In this document: positions 55,412 to 64,000 of the stretch, piece after piece
Layout of the letters: each line of letters begins with the position of its first letter
How positions within the stretch are numbered: the first letter of the stretch is position 1
Origin: Nitrospirales bacterium
Lineage (GTDB): Bacteria; Nitrospirota; Nitrospiria; Nitrospirales; UBA8639
DNA length: 64,000 nt
Assembly: GCA_031315865.1 (NCBI GenBank)
Contig: JALDRJ010000002.1
Location: forward strand, 2,950,001-3,014,000
Direction of reading: 5' to 3'
The notes under the pieces: model-generated
The model's input: the letters and a program-made list of their open reading frames with translations, nothing else
Told to the model about the DNA's origin: nothing
The model's database searches: none
Translations under genes and position numbers: made by a program

Positions 55412-55714
55412 ATGAGTGACGAGTTTTCGCAGGCCCCGGACGTCGTGCGTGCGCATGTAGTCGTGCATGGAACCGTCCAGGGCGTGGCATTTCGAGCGTA
55501 TGTCCGACATCATGCCCAGCGATTGAACCTTCATGGTTGGGTGAAAAACCTCCCGTCCGGTCAAGTGGAATTGGAAGTGGAAGGCGGGCCGGATGTCGTG
55601 AATGTGTTTCTCCCTTTTTTACACGATGGACCTTCTCTTGCTCATGTGGAACGGGTTGACGTGAACTGGGTTGCCGTGATGCACGATGTCACGCCGTTTG
55701 AGATTCGACGATAA
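55412..55714 (+). CDS. acyP: acylphosphatase
   Basis: The catalytic motifs VHGTVQGVAFRAYVRHHA and HGWVKNLPSGQVELEVEG, with the active arginine and asparagine, define acylphosphatase, a small cytoplasmic enzyme that hydrolyses acyl phosphates. Length (100 aa) is usual. A GAAGAGGGGAC leader precedes the ATG. It is 33 bp from hemG. Confidence 0.93.
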   Translation: MSDEFSQAPDVVRAHVVVHGTVQGVAFRAYVRHHAQRLNLHGWVKNLPSGQVELEVEGGPDVVNVFLPFLHDGPSLAHVERVDVNWVAVMHDVTPFEIRR

Positions 55715-55822
55715 CGTCTTGCAAGGTTTCATTCCTGGATGGAATTGTCCCCGACATAAAATGTCTAAAAAGAGGGGACGGTGCATAGAATCGCTATGAT
55801 CTTGAACCCCTAGAGGTATTGT

Positions 55823-56338
55823 ATGGATTACAAATCAATGATTCGTGAAGTGCCAGATTTTCCGAAGCCCGGCATTTTATTTTACGATATCACGACACTC
55901 CTGAAAGATGCGAAAGCGTTCGGGCATATTATTGAGACACTCACCGAAAAGTATCAAGCGGCCAACATCTCAAAAGTGGTCGGGATTGAATCTCGTGGTT
56001 TTATCCTTGGAAGTCCTCTGGCCTACCGGTTAGATGCCGGATTTGTTCCCGTACGAAAACCAGGAAAATTGCCCGCAGATGTGTATGAAGTGAAGTATAA
56101 TTTGGAGTATGGATCGAATTCTTTAGCGATTCATCGGGATGCCATCGAACCTGGAGAGCGAGTCTTGGTAGTCGACGATCTGCTAGCCACAGGCGGGACA
56201 GCGAGCGCGACCGTCAATTTAATCCGTCAATTAGGTGGGGCCATCATCGAGGTTGTCTTTCTCGTGGAACTTCTTTTTTTATCCGGGCGTGAGAAACTGA
56301 AGGATGCATCGGTGCATTCCCTGATTACCTATACTTAA
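55823..56338 (+). CDS. apt: adenine phosphoribosyltransferase
   Basis: The PRPP-binding motif VLVVDDLLATGGTASA, the DFPKPGILFYDIT start and the GIESRGFILGSPLA block identify Apt. It makes AMP from adenine and PRPP for purine salvage. It has 171 residues, normal for the family. An AGAGG sequence precedes the ATG. It is downstream of acyP in the same orientation. Confidence 0.95.
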   Translation: MDYKSMIREVPDFPKPGILFYDITTLLKDAKAFGHIIETLTEKYQAANISKVVGIESRGFILGSPLAYRLDAGFVPVRKPGKLPADVYEVKYNLEYGSNSLAIHRDAIEPGERVLVVDDLLATGGTASATVNLIRQLGGAIIEVVFLVELLFLSGREKLKDASVHSLITYT

Positions 56339-56462
56339 TGTGTCCTATTTGCCAGAATGTGTAATTTTGCTAAGATCACATCCTTGTCTCTGTCTATGTG
56401 CATGAAACGGCGTGCCATCAGTCATCACTCTTTGATGGCTCAGCCAGAAAGGGCACCGATGT

Positions 56463-57179
56463 ATGGTTCAAAAAGTTCAGAAAAAAAAGGGTCCTGCATC
56501 CTCGGGAAAGGGCAAGACAAGCCGAGCGGTGAAAAAGGCCAGGATGCCTCAACAGGGCAATACGACCAGCAAGCGCGTATCAGTCACTAAAAAAGATTCT
56601 GAAAAAACACGGGAGTCAACGAAGAAACCCAGCTTGGCTGCTAAGACAACACAGAAGAGGCCGACTGCAAGTCCTGCCCCGAAAATAACTGCTCGATCAT
56701 CGAGTTCTTCGATAAAGAAAAGTACAGGGACGTCTCGAACAACCAAAAGGGAACCAATGAAGAACGAGTCAACAGAGAAAAAGTCTAGTACCCCTAAGGA
56801 TCGAAAAGCTACGTTGAAAAAGATACTTCTTGCCAAACGTGACGCTATTTCCCAAGCCATCAAACAGCAATTGGGACAATCTCTGACGGATGAACAACAA
56901 CGACGCTTAGAATCAGCGATGGATAGCGGCGATCAAGCCCTTGTGGATTTAGATCGTGAAATGGGAATCTCACTCCAAGAAATGCGAAACAAGGAACGGC
57001 AACAAATTGATGATGCCTTGGTCAGCTTAGAAGAAGACACCTATGGTATCTGTGCTGAGTGCGGAGAGGAGATTAGTGAGAAGCGGCTTCAAGCCTTACC
57101 CTTTGCGCGATTATGCGTAGGCTGTCAAACGAACCGTGAACTGATAGAGAAAATTGAACGAGCGGAACATCGTTCGTGA
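56463..57179 (+). CDS. DksA/TraR-type zinc-finger protein with long basic N-terminal tail
   Basis: The C-terminal 110 residues form a DksA-like coiled coil (LLAKRDAISQAIKQQLGQS and the helix following) and zinc finger with CAECGEEISEKRLQALPFARLCVGC. The N-terminal 115 residues are an unusual low-complexity tail of Lys, Ser, Thr and Ala (GPASSGKGKTSRAVKKARM, KPSLAAKTTQKRPTASPAPK). This resembles eukaryotic H1-like or bacterial histone-like tails. A DksA-like protein would act at the RNA polymerase secondary channel; the basic tail may add nucleic-acid binding. The start has a purine-rich AAAGGG upstream. Confidence 0.85.
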   Translation: MVQKVQKKKGPASSGKGKTSRAVKKARMPQQGNTTSKRVSVTKKDSEKTRESTKKPSLAAKTTQKRPTASPAPKITARSSSSSIKKSTGTSRTTKREPMKNESTEKKSSTPKDRKATLKKILLAKRDAISQAIKQQLGQSLTDEQQRRLESAMDSGDQALVDLDREMGISLQEMRNKERQQIDDALVSLEEDTYGICAECGEEISEKRLQALPFARLCVGCQTNRELIEKIERAEHRS

Positions 57180-57273
57180 TGTTTGCTGGGGATGTGAACG
57201 GTCGTCTTTTACTTGAATATCGGACCAGCTATGCAGGGGTGGTGGGTAACCGTTCAAACGTAACATTGATACG

Positions 57274-57972
57274 ATGGCAGAAGGCAAAGCCATTATTCTA
57301 GCGAGTGGTGGGCTGGATTCAACCGTCACGGCTGCAATCGCAAAGTCTCAAGGGTTCAATCTCTATCTGCTGACGATCGCTTATGGTCAACGGCATGGCA
57401 TTGAAATCGATCGGGCAAAACAAATTGCAGCCTGGCTTGAAGCCAAAGAGCATAAAATCATCACACTCGACCTTCGAACATTTGGCGGATCGGCTTTAAC
57501 TGATGACATCGAAGTGCCCCGACCTCACTCCCGTACAGGCGATCCAAGAGAAATTCCGGTGACCTATGTTCCAGCCCGGAACATGATTTTCTTGAGTCTT
57601 GCCGTTGCTTATGCCGAGGTGCTCGAAGCTACCCGCATCTACTTTGGGGCCAATACCTTGGATTATTCAGGGTATCCTGATTGCCGTCAAGAATTCGTAT
57701 CGGCATTTACGACGATGGTCCAGCTTGGCACCAAATTGGGGGTTGAAGGACAATCCATTGAAATCCTGTCTCCATTGATTCGCATGACAAAAGCTGAAAT
57801 TATCAAGAAAGGCCTGGCGCTCAATGTGCCCTTTGCATTGACGCATAGTTGTTATGCGCCATCGGTTGATGGACGCGCCTGCGGCGCGTGCGAGAGTTGT
57901 GTATTTCGTCAAGAGGGATTTCGAGCGGCAGGTGTTGATGATCCTGGGATGAACACGAGCGTATTCGACTAG
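57274..57972 (+). CDS. queC: 7-cyano-7-deazaguanine synthase QueC
   Basis: The PP-loop motif ASGGLDST at residues 10-17, the YVPARNMIFLSLAVAYAE block and a C-terminal zinc site with four cysteines (SCYAPSVDGRACGACESC) define QueC. It converts 7-carboxy-7-deazaguanine to preQ0 in queuosine synthesis. Length 232 is normal. Other queuosine genes are not in the window. Confidence 0.94.
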   Translation: MAEGKAIILASGGLDSTVTAAIAKSQGFNLYLLTIAYGQRHGIEIDRAKQIAAWLEAKEHKIITLDLRTFGGSALTDDIEVPRPHSRTGDPREIPVTYVPARNMIFLSLAVAYAEVLEATRIYFGANTLDYSGYPDCRQEFVSAFTTMVQLGTKLGVEGQSIEILSPLIRMTKAEIIKKGLALNVPFALTHSCYAPSVDGRACGACESCVFRQEGFRAAGVDDPGMNTSVFD

Positions 57973-58014
57973 CAAGTCAGTGCGGACATCATGCCGGAGA
58001 GGTTCTAACATATA

Positions 58015-58467
58015 ATGTCGTGGTCGAGCATGCGAGGTTGTCAGAGAAACGCGATAGGGTTGTGTGTCTTGTCTGGTTGCCTTGCGTTATTCTTCGGTTG
58101 TTCAGAACCTGCGACGGAAGTTAGTCATGAAGATCATGAGGCGACCATGTCTTCTTCTCCTGTGACGGAACATCAGGTGGCGGTCCCTACACAATTTGTC
58201 CCGGGCGAAACGCTCTTTGACACTCATTGTGCACGATGCCATGGAGCGCAGGGCAGTGGAACCAAGCAGGGCCCCCCGCTGGTGCACAAGATCTATGAAC
58301 CCAGTCACCATGCCGATTTTGCCTTTCAACGGGCTGCCGCACAAGGCGTTCGAGCTCATCATTGGAAGTTTGGCGATATGCCCAAGATAGATGCCGTTAC
58401 CCCGGAAGATGTGAGCTTGATCATTCAGTATATCCGTTGGCTCCAACAACAGGCTGGGATTTTTTGA
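58015..58467 (+). CDS. mono-haem cytochrome c lipoprotein
   Basis: A hydrophobic N-terminus with a lipobox-like FFGC (near residue 29) precedes a linker and a single haem motif CARCHG. A methionine in FGDMPKIDAVTPEDV is likely the sixth haem ligand. It belongs to the class I cytochrome c group and should carry one electron at the outer face of the inner membrane. The partner oxidase or dehydrogenase is not evident nearby. Confidence 0.85.
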   Translation: MSWSSMRGCQRNAIGLCVLSGCLALFFGCSEPATEVSHEDHEATMSSSPVTEHQVAVPTQFVPGETLFDTHCARCHGAQGSGTKQGPPLVHKIYEPSHHADFAFQRAAAQGVRAHHWKFGDMPKIDAVTPEDVSLIIQYIRWLQQQAGIF

Positions 58468-58660
58468 TCCTTCCTAACTCATCTTTTCCCTCAATCCCCT
58501 CGGCAAGTGTATCGTATCCCGTGAGTAGTCGGTGCTGAATCTCATGTGACGTTGGACCGGAATGCCCTAAATTTTACAGATACAGGAAGGCAGGAGGGGC
58601 GAAGTCGATTCAAGGCTCGCGCACTGTGCAGGGTGGGAAAGATCGTGACGCGAGGGAATC

Positions 58661-58930
58661 CTATGCGTGAGTCAGACGGTTTCGGAAGATCTGATAGACC
58701 AAGTGGGTATCAGTTTGGGCCACGCCATCAATCGCGTGAATGCGAGTCAACACCAGCTGGGTTAAGGCTTCTTGGTCAGATGTTTCGGTCAAGGCAATGA
58801 TGTCGGGCTTACCCCAGCAAGAGTCAATGGTCTTGATTTCGTCAATTTCGCTGAGGCGATCGATCACCTCGTCTATCAGACCAGGCAGCACATTGATCAG
58901 AACATAGGCGCGATGGATTTGCATAGTCAT
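58661..58930 (-). CDS. stand-alone Lrp/AsnC ligand-binding (RAM) domain protein
   Basis: The 89-residue frame from ATG 58930 consists of a single RAM domain: AYVLINVLPGLIDEVIDRLSEIDEI, then GKPDIIALTETSDQEAL and the final helix. The usual N-terminal helix-turn-helix of Lrp/AsnC regulators is missing. AAAGG precedes the start. Such proteins bind small ligands, often amino acids, and may regulate by protein contacts. Confidence 0.82.
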   Translation of the reverse strand: MTMQIHRAYVLINVLPGLIDEVIDRLSEIDEIKTIDSCWGKPDIIALTETSDQEALTQLVLTRIHAIDGVAQTDTHLVYQIFRNRLTHA

Positions 58931-59053
58931 CCGTGACCTTTCAACATATGGTAAATCGATCTCTTGCGAGCAGGTAAAACAGATTCTCACACGGTAACTC
59001 AGGCCACTCCTTAAGACAAGATGCCTTTTCGCCTCCAAAACGAGACAAGGCGT

Positions 59054-60835
59054 CTATGGCATGATGCGGTCTAATGTCTCCACCAGGTCAGCAATTCGGT
59101 GAAATCCCTCCTGCCAGAATTTTTCAGAACGGATATTCACGTTCAGCGGAGTGAGGAGCGATTCAGGGCTGGCGGAGCCGCCGGCCGAGAGCAGGTTGAG
59201 ATATTTGGGAACAAAGGATTGGCCTTCATTTTTATACCGCTGATAGAGGGCCAGGACCAACAAATTTCCAAAGCTGTAGGCGTAACAATAAAACGGGCTC
59301 GCGAAGATGTGTGGAATGCCCAACCATTCCCATTGAAAGGCTTCAGGAATTGTGATGTTCCGTCCGAATTGTTCACGGAGAAGCTGAAGATAGGTGCTGG
59401 CCAAGGCGTCAATCGTGGCTCCCTCACTGACCATCGCATGAGCCTGGCGCTCAAATTCCACGAAATAGGCTTGTCGTAAGATCGTCGCGTACAGGTCGTC
59501 CAATTGTGTCACCAGCAGGGCACGTCGGGCTTGAACTTTTCGTTCCTGGTTCAAAAAATTCTCAGACAAGAGTTGTTCTCCAAAGATGGAAGCTGTTTCA
59601 GCGAGCGGCAACGATGAATGAAACGTCAAGACAGAATGTTCATGGGCCAACATGCCATGGACGGCATGGCCGAGTTCATGAGCCAACGTGGAGACATCGC
59701 GCGCTTGACCGTTAAAACTCATGAGGACGTACGGGGTCTGCTGGGGCGTGACGCTATAACAGAACGCTCCGCCCATCTTGCCCTGTCGTGGTTGCGCGTC
59801 AAGATGCCGTTCTTGAATGACCCGTTTCGCCAACTGAGCGAGGCGTGGAGAAAACTGCCGGTAGGAGTCTTCCACCATCTTCCAGGCTTGAGGGAACGAA
59901 TAGGTCGTAGTGGTTGCTTGAAGAGGAGCGTACAGGTCATAGCGTGTAAACTTTGGCCGCTTGAGTAATCGCGCCTTGAGAACAAAGTAATGTTGGAAGA
60001 GTTTCGCATGCTTACGACATGCGGACAGCAGCGCGGTCACCGCTTGGTCCGGTATGTCGTTGGCCACATTCCGAACGCTGATCGGAGCATGATAATGCCG
60101 GAGGCCCATGCCTTCATTCTTCCAGTCCATAACGAGGGATTTATACATTTCTCCGATGACGTCACGTTGCGCCGAATAGACGCGAAAGAGCTCTTGATAG
60201 GCCGCTTGACGACGCCTCGCCGATGGATGCCGGACGTGAGTCGTCAATTCTTCCCGTGTGAGTGAATGGTGTTTGCCGTCAATCGTGAGGGAAAATTTCA
60301 GTCCAGACGTCAAGACCCCATACAGCATCTCGACCGCTCGCCGCCCAGTACTGTTCTTCACGCTGATAACCTGTTCCTCTGCTTCGCTGAGCGTATGTGG
60401 TTTCAGTCGTGTGAGGGTTTCAAGATAATATCGAAGACTACCTGATCGTCGAAGGAGAGGGTTGGTCTGTTGCGGGTCGAGGGATTGCCACCAGAGGTCT
60501 AAAAAAAGAATCCGGTTTTCGAAGGTGGTAAGTCGTTCACGAACGGTGCTTTCAAATGCGCGTGCCGCCTGTCCTTGTGTATTTTCGGCAAACCAGAGAA
60601 ACGCAAAGGCGTGCAGCTTGGCCGAAATCACGGTGATCGATTCTTTGAGCTGAAAGGCTTGATCAAAAAGTGTTGCTGAGCCTCGTTTCGTCAAGTTGGG
60701 TCGTAACCGTTCCAATTGACTGACGAGTTGTTCCAGTTTTTTCGACAGTGTCTTGAAATCGTGTTCCGGGTTGGCCAACAGGTCGGATAATTTCCAGTGG
60801 GGACCTGTTTGGGATTTAGAAGCAGCTTTCGCCAT
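59054..60835 (-). CDS. pepF: oligoendopeptidase F (M3 metallopeptidase)
   Basis: The zinc-binding motif HELGHAVHGMLA (HExxH at about residues 386-390) and the C-terminal glutamate region (ETASIFGEQLL) place this in family M3B. It cleaves short peptides in the cytoplasm. The ATG at 60835 follows GAGGAG, so I prefer it to one 45 bp upstream. Length (593 aa) is typical. It is transcribed away from the tRNA gene end. Confidence 0.93.
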   Translation of the reverse strand: MAKAASKSQTGPHWKLSDLLANPEHDFKTLSKKLEQLVSQLERLRPNLTKRGSATLFDQAFQLKESITVISAKLHAFAFLWFAENTQGQAARAFESTVRERLTTFENRILFLDLWWQSLDPQQTNPLLRRSGSLRYYLETLTRLKPHTLSEAEEQVISVKNSTGRRAVEMLYGVLTSGLKFSLTIDGKHHSLTREELTTHVRHPSARRRQAAYQELFRVYSAQRDVIGEMYKSLVMDWKNEGMGLRHYHAPISVRNVANDIPDQAVTALLSACRKHAKLFQHYFVLKARLLKRPKFTRYDLYAPLQATTTTYSFPQAWKMVEDSYRQFSPRLAQLAKRVIQERHLDAQPRQGKMGGAFCYSVTPQQTPYVLMSFNGQARDVSTLAHELGHAVHGMLAHEHSVLTFHSSLPLAETASIFGEQLLSENFLNQERKVQARRALLVTQLDDLYATILRQAYFVEFERQAHAMVSEGATIDALASTYLQLLREQFGRNITIPEAFQWEWLGIPHIFASPFYCYAYSFGNLLVLALYQRYKNEGQSFVPKYLNLLSAGGSASPESLLTPLNVNIRSEKFWQEGFHRIADLVETLDRIMP

Positions 60836-60951
60836 ACGTTCGTCTCCTCGATATAGAGCTAAGGGTTTACGGTTCGTCACACAAATTGAAAGGAAGAGAA
60901 ACCGGAAGGTGTGTTCGATGATGGACGGACAATGACTATACGTATGAATAA

Positions 60952-61027
60952 TGGAGCTGGCGAGAGGAATCGAACCTCCGACCGGCGGTTTACAAAACCG
61001 CTGCTCTACCGACTGAGCTACGCCAGC
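60952..61027 (-). tRNA. tRNA-Thr (anticodon TGT)
   Basis: Read on the minus strand from 61027, the sequence folds as a cloverleaf with the acceptor arm GCTGGCG/CGCCAGC, D-arm with AGCTCAGTCGGTAGAGC, anticodon stem GCGGT/ACCGC around loop TTTGTAA and a T-arm GGAGGTTCGATTCCTCT. The anticodon TGT decodes threonine (ACA). A CCA end is encoded at 60952-60954. The gene is 76 bases with CCA. Confidence 0.96.
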
Positions 61028-61455
61028 TCACAGGCGTTTATAGGTTGCGCGTACAAAAGCGTCCATCAAATGTCCACGACGTGGAGGTATCGCGAGTCGG
61101 TGTCTTTATACCAGGATTGTAAGCTTCCTCGTCAAGCGGACAGTTGCCGCATGGAGTCTTCCGGGAACGTATCGTTCGAAAGTGGCCACGGGTGATGAGG
61201 ATAGATTAGCACACGATCGGCTTTTCCCCAACCTTATTGGGCCTGCGCGAGAATGCCGTTGACGACGGTTTTCAATAGCCCCATTCAGTGATTTGGAAGC
61301 AAGGATAAAGGTGCTAGGAGCGCACACAACTTCTTCGGCGCGCCAGTGAGCGTCTTCGGCACCTTGCGCATCAAGTTTGACCCAGATCTGGAATGGACCC
61401 CGCCCTGGGGGGATTGAGAGAAGATGGGTGAGATGGCTTACTCTTCTTACATTTC
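61028..61455. other. gene-free region beside the tRNA gene
   Basis: This stretch of about 430 bp between the tRNA gene and the cytochrome c gene has a long open frame on the minus strand (61106-61525). That frame lacks a ribosome binding site, overlaps the cytochrome gene and shows no family resemblance, so I do not annotate it. No attachment site or repeat next to the tRNA was recognised. Confidence 0.4.
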
Positions 61456-61836
61456 TCAGCGGCTCAATGTTCGAATATACGCCAGCACATCGTGAATCTG
61501 TTGCATGGTGAGAACCTTTTCCCACGGGGGCATTCCTGACCCGGCTTTCCCTTCGCGAATAATTGTCACGAGTTCCGAGTCCGGATCGGTTCGTACGTCC
61601 TCACTGGTTAAGTCAGCTGGCGAAGGATCAAGATACATGCCGTCAGGGCCATCACCTTTTCCTTGTTCACCATGACACCCTGTACATTTTTCCTGAAAGA
61701 TTGCCGCGCCTGCTGTCGGATCTCCAGAGTGTTCGCCTGATTTTCCGGCTTCTTGTGCCTTCGCACTGGCCGGGCTCAGGAATCCCGATACCATGAGAAT
61801 GACAACTAGAAGACACATACGTTGTGAAAAATTCAT
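61456..61836 (-). CDS. mono-haem cytochrome c, exported
   Basis: A signal peptide (MNFSQRMCLLVVILMVSG, cleavage near AKAQE) is followed by a single haem motif CTGCHG and a downstream methionine (KAGSGMPPWEKVLTMQQIHDV) that can be the axial ligand. AAAGGAG precedes the ATG at 61836. Resemblance is to cytochrome c class I domains such as c553 or cbb3-type CcoP modules. The upstream open frame adds residues without support. Confidence 0.88.
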   Translation of the reverse strand: MNFSQRMCLLVVILMVSGFLSPASAKAQEAGKSGEHSGDPTAGAAIFQEKCTGCHGEQGKGDGPDGMYLDPSPADLTSEDVRTDPDSELVTIIREGKAGSGMPPWEKVLTMQQIHDVLAYIRTLSR

Positions 61837-61915
61837 CCGGCTTTCTCCTTTACTACTAATAGGTTTTCCAGTGAGTGTCTCGGCACCTTGCATGTCCACT
61901 TCTCAGCGCGAGAGT

Positions 61916-63130
61916 CTACTCGGAGCTCTGGCTGTGACGAAACCTCGCGGACATCGGTTTTGCTGTCACACCATGGAGCACGATACTTAGAGTCACCGTC
62001 AGGACGACACATGCGAGGAGTTCTTCCATTCCTGGGACAAAAAAACGTTTGACAACTAGCAGTGCGAACAAGATTGAAGCCAATCCTCGCGGACCGAACC
62101 AGCCGAGGAAGAGTTTTTCATACGCAGTCAGCTTCACTCCGCTCAGGGACAGAAAGACGGGCAGTATTCGGACCACTGACAAGAATCCGATTGCCAAAAC
62201 AAGAGTCTTCCAGTTTGCATGGGCAAGACCGATCGGCACGATGACGGCGCCGAAGATGATGAACGTGAAAATCGTGAGGAGTTGCCCTTCGCTTTCCATG
62301 AATTCGGTGATGAACGTGCTTGAATTTTTCAAGGTATTTCCGAACATCAGTCCGCCGACGAACGCCGCGATGAATCCATTCCCGTTGATCAGTTCTGCCA
62401 GCGTAAACGTCAGGAAGGCGACGCTGAGGAAATACAATCCTTGAAACGTGGTGGTGATCAGCCTGGCTTCGATGACCACATCCATGATTCTGGCGAAGAC
62501 ATACCCGCTCACGATACCTGCCAGTGGCCCAAGCGTCACTTGCATCAACGAGAACAAGAACAGATTATCCGGTACGTCCTCCACCTCGATGCCAAATTGT
62601 TGAGTCGCTAACAGACCCGCGATAATGACGAACGGAAGAGCCAGGCCATCGTTGAGCCCGCTTTCCACGTTGATCCCCTGTCGCAAGGGTGACGGTACGG
62701 ATTGATTCGTCACGACTGTCTGGCCCAGTGCCGCATCGGTTGGTGTGAGAATGGCCGCCACCAGGAACGCAAAGACCCAAGGCTCATCCGGAGATACCCA
62801 GTGGGCGAGCAGTGTCCCGAGCAGAATCGTCAGCGGCATTCCCACGAGCAACATGCGCGTTGGGATCGCATAGCTTTTGGCGAGTTCTCGAAACCGAATG
62901 CGGGAAGCATCTGAAAACAAAACCAGGATCAGGGTGATTTCCGCGATCGCATGGATCGTCTCGTGCTCTATCTTCATGGGCACATGTTCGGCTTCGTCGC
63001 GGACGAGCAGCCAGCCAAAGGCCGTGAAAAACATCGGCAAGGTAATGATCGAATCTTCGATCCAACGCGAAAAAATCGCGAAGCTCACGATTCCCAGGAG
63101 AATGATGGCGATCAGATAGAGCTCAGGCAT
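61916..63130 (-). CDS. cation:proton antiporter, CPA1/NhaP type
   Basis: The protein is very hydrophobic with about 11-12 predicted transmembrane helices. It carries the conserved TPTDAALGQTVVTN and NVESGLNDGLALPF motifs, the ND pair typical of Na+/H+ exchangers of the NhaP type. It would extrude sodium or potassium in exchange for protons across the inner membrane. The ATG at 63130 (MPELYLIAI) is chosen because a transmembrane helix begins there; the frame continues open to 63235. Confidence 0.9.
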   Translation of the reverse strand: MPELYLIAIILLGIVSFAIFSRWIEDSIITLPMFFTAFGWLLVRDEAEHVPMKIEHETIHAIAEITLILVLFSDASRIRFRELAKSYAIPTRMLLVGMPLTILLGTLLAHWVSPDEPWVFAFLVAAILTPTDAALGQTVVTNQSVPSPLRQGINVESGLNDGLALPFVIIAGLLATQQFGIEVEDVPDNLFLFSLMQVTLGPLAGIVSGYVFARIMDVVIEARLITTTFQGLYFLSVAFLTFTLAELINGNGFIAAFVGGLMFGNTLKNSSTFITEFMESEGQLLTIFTFIIFGAVIVPIGLAHANWKTLVLAIGFLSVVRILPVFLSLSGVKLTAYEKLFLGWFGPRGLASILFALLVVKRFFVPGMEELLACVVLTVTLSIVLHGVTAKPMSARFRHSQSSE

Positions 63131-63318
63131 GTCTCGCGGCGTGGTTGCCAGAAGGTTCCAGCGTAAAGGCTGGGCCGATCGTTTGAGTGGAGTGACTGCG
63201 GGCGACGCCCAAGCGATCGGTTGACTGTACCGCAAATCGTCCTTGAAATTCCAAAATGTGCGTGCCTGTCATCGCTACCCAAACGTGACATGATGGAAAT
63301 TAATAGCGAATGCCCCCT

Positions 63319-64000
63319 TTATTCATGGCCGGCATGGCCGATCAATCTTTCCAGATTAGTCAGCGCAATAGAAAGGTCATATTTCGCATGGGTATATTCC
63401 AATTCGGTCTCTCTCATGACCCGTTGTGCGTCCAGTACCTCGAGCAGACTTGTTTCTCCATACTGAAAACTCACTTGAGCGATTCGCAAGGCTTCGCGTG
63501 CTTGCGCGAGAAGGCCATGCTCATACGTCGAGATTTGCGCCGAAGCCATGTGGATCTCCTGCAGATGCTGTGACATGTCTTTGCGAAGCTGCGTTCGTGT
63601 TGCCAGCAGCGTGGCTTCCTCCTGTCGCATCACCCCTTTGGCCTGTGCGATCTCTCCCTGGCGCTGATGCCACAAGGGAAGCGGAATTGAAAGGCTTCCC
63701 ACAAAGGCTTCTCGTCCGATATCTCGTTGATAGCTTCCGTTCAGGGTCACGTTGGGTACTCTGGCCTGGAGTTCTTTTTGATGCCGTTCCTGGGCTTCTT
63801 CTACCCGTTTTTGACCCATGATGATCGCTGGGTGAGACGATAAAGTGTCCTCTGAAAAATGTGAGCTGTTCCAATCATCAGGCAATGATTTGAAGGTTCC
63901 ACGTATACTGAAATCAGTGCCCAACTTGCCAGCTGTCAGGCTATTCAGGGTTGCTTGAGCCGTGCGAGAGGCCCCTGTTGTGCGAATCCGTTCTTTTTGC
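63319..64000 (-). CDS. TolC/CzcC-family outer-membrane efflux protein (5' end outside window)
   Basis: The frame is open to the window edge, and about 227 residues of the C-terminal half are visible. Features are the OEP-type helix pairs (LPLWHQRQGEIAQAKGVMRQ, ISTYEHGLLAQAREALRIAQ) and the closing YGETSLLEVLDAQRVMRETE. It is the outer-membrane channel of a tripartite efflux or RND pump, perhaps for metals given the CzcC/CusC-like phrasing. The partner genes would lie beyond the window edge. Confidence 0.88.
   Translation of the reverse strand, partial: QKERIRTTGASRTAQATLNSLTAGKLGTDFSIRGTFKSLPDDWNSSHFSEDTLSSHPAIIMGQKRVEEAQERHQKELQARVPNVTLNGSYQRDIGREAFVGSLSIPLPLWHQRQGEIAQAKGVMRQEEATLLATRTQLRKDMSQHLQEIHMASAQISTYEHGLLAQAREALRIAQVSFQYGETSLLEVLDAQRVMRETELEYTHAKYDLSIALTNLERLIGHAGHE

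Noticed and set aside
55745-55785. Nested inverted repeat GTCCCC...GGGGAC before apt
   Set aside because: The outer stem is only 6 bp with a long loop and no T-tract; I cannot support a terminator or riboswitch.
61106-61525. 139-codon open frame on the minus strand next to the tRNA gene
   Set aside because: It overlaps the cytochrome c gene, has no ribosome binding site, and its sequence shows no recognisable motif. It is most likely chance.

Overview
Organism. The window looks like a chromosomal segment of a Gram-negative, respiratory bacterium. It has signal peptides and lipoboxes, a secretin, a TolC-type protein and several periplasmic c-type cytochromes. GC is roughly 50 per cent by eye. 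A separate-subunit pyruvate carboxylase (biotin carboxylase plus carboxyltransferase-biotin carrier), a PilMNO-type secretion operon whose secretin ends in a cohesin-like domain, and many haem/cytochrome genes would fit Nitrospirota, perhaps Nitrospira. That placement is an inference; the window holds no 16S gene or other decisive marker.

Layout. 1-7.9 kb: a 5'-truncated Lhr-type helicase, two small genes, a membrane-anchored MutS-like ATPase and prmA. 8-13 kb: a TPR protein, msrA, a mug-type uracil glycosylase, an HtrA-like protease, an RluA-family pseudouridine synthase and a transglutaminase-like protein. 13-17.3 kb: a large phosphorelay hybrid kinase coupled to a di-haem peroxidase. 17.6-23.3 kb: mostly exported proteins, including an amidohydrolase lipoprotein and a TraT homologue, plus a methyltransferase and a STAS protein. 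23.5-35.5 kb: one long minus-strand operon for a type II secretion/MSHA-like machine (pseudopilins, secretin, LysM protein, GspF, GspE, PilM, PilN, PilO, PilP/GspC-like) that ends in a retropepsin-like protease. 35.6-37 kb: a clean hairpin terminator and two exported proteins of unknown function. 37.1-43.9 kb: an AT-richer accessory island. 44.1-52.7 kb: an SH3/YgiM-like protein, tenA, a lipoprotein hydrolase, pycB-pycA, a PstS-like binding protein and small genes. 52.8-58.5 kb: hemE, hemG, acyP, apt, a DksA-like protein with a long basic tail, queC and a cytochrome c. 58.6-64 kb: a stand-alone RAM-domain protein, pepF, tRNA-Thr(TGT), a cytochrome c, an NhaP-type antiporter and the end of a TolC-family gene.

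The accessory island is the most interesting part. It holds three minus-strand modules. Each pairs an Rhs-type C-terminal (putative toxin) tip with a downstream lipoprotein gene that is a candidate immunity gene. Two tips are clear paralogues of each other, and so are their two lipoproteins. The modules are separated by copies of a roughly 205 bp inverted-repeat element (ends like GGTCAAGTCTTTTGTTGAT) and by solo ends of that element. A 115 bp stretch of Rhs sequence is duplicated and cut exactly at one element. Around this lie remnants of a Phd/YefM antitoxin, an IS30 transposase and a REP-associated transposase, and an intact GIY-YIG gene. It reads as an orphan Rhs-tip/immunity cassette array shaped by a small mobile repeat. 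The link between repeat and cassettes, and the toxin and immunity roles, are inferences.
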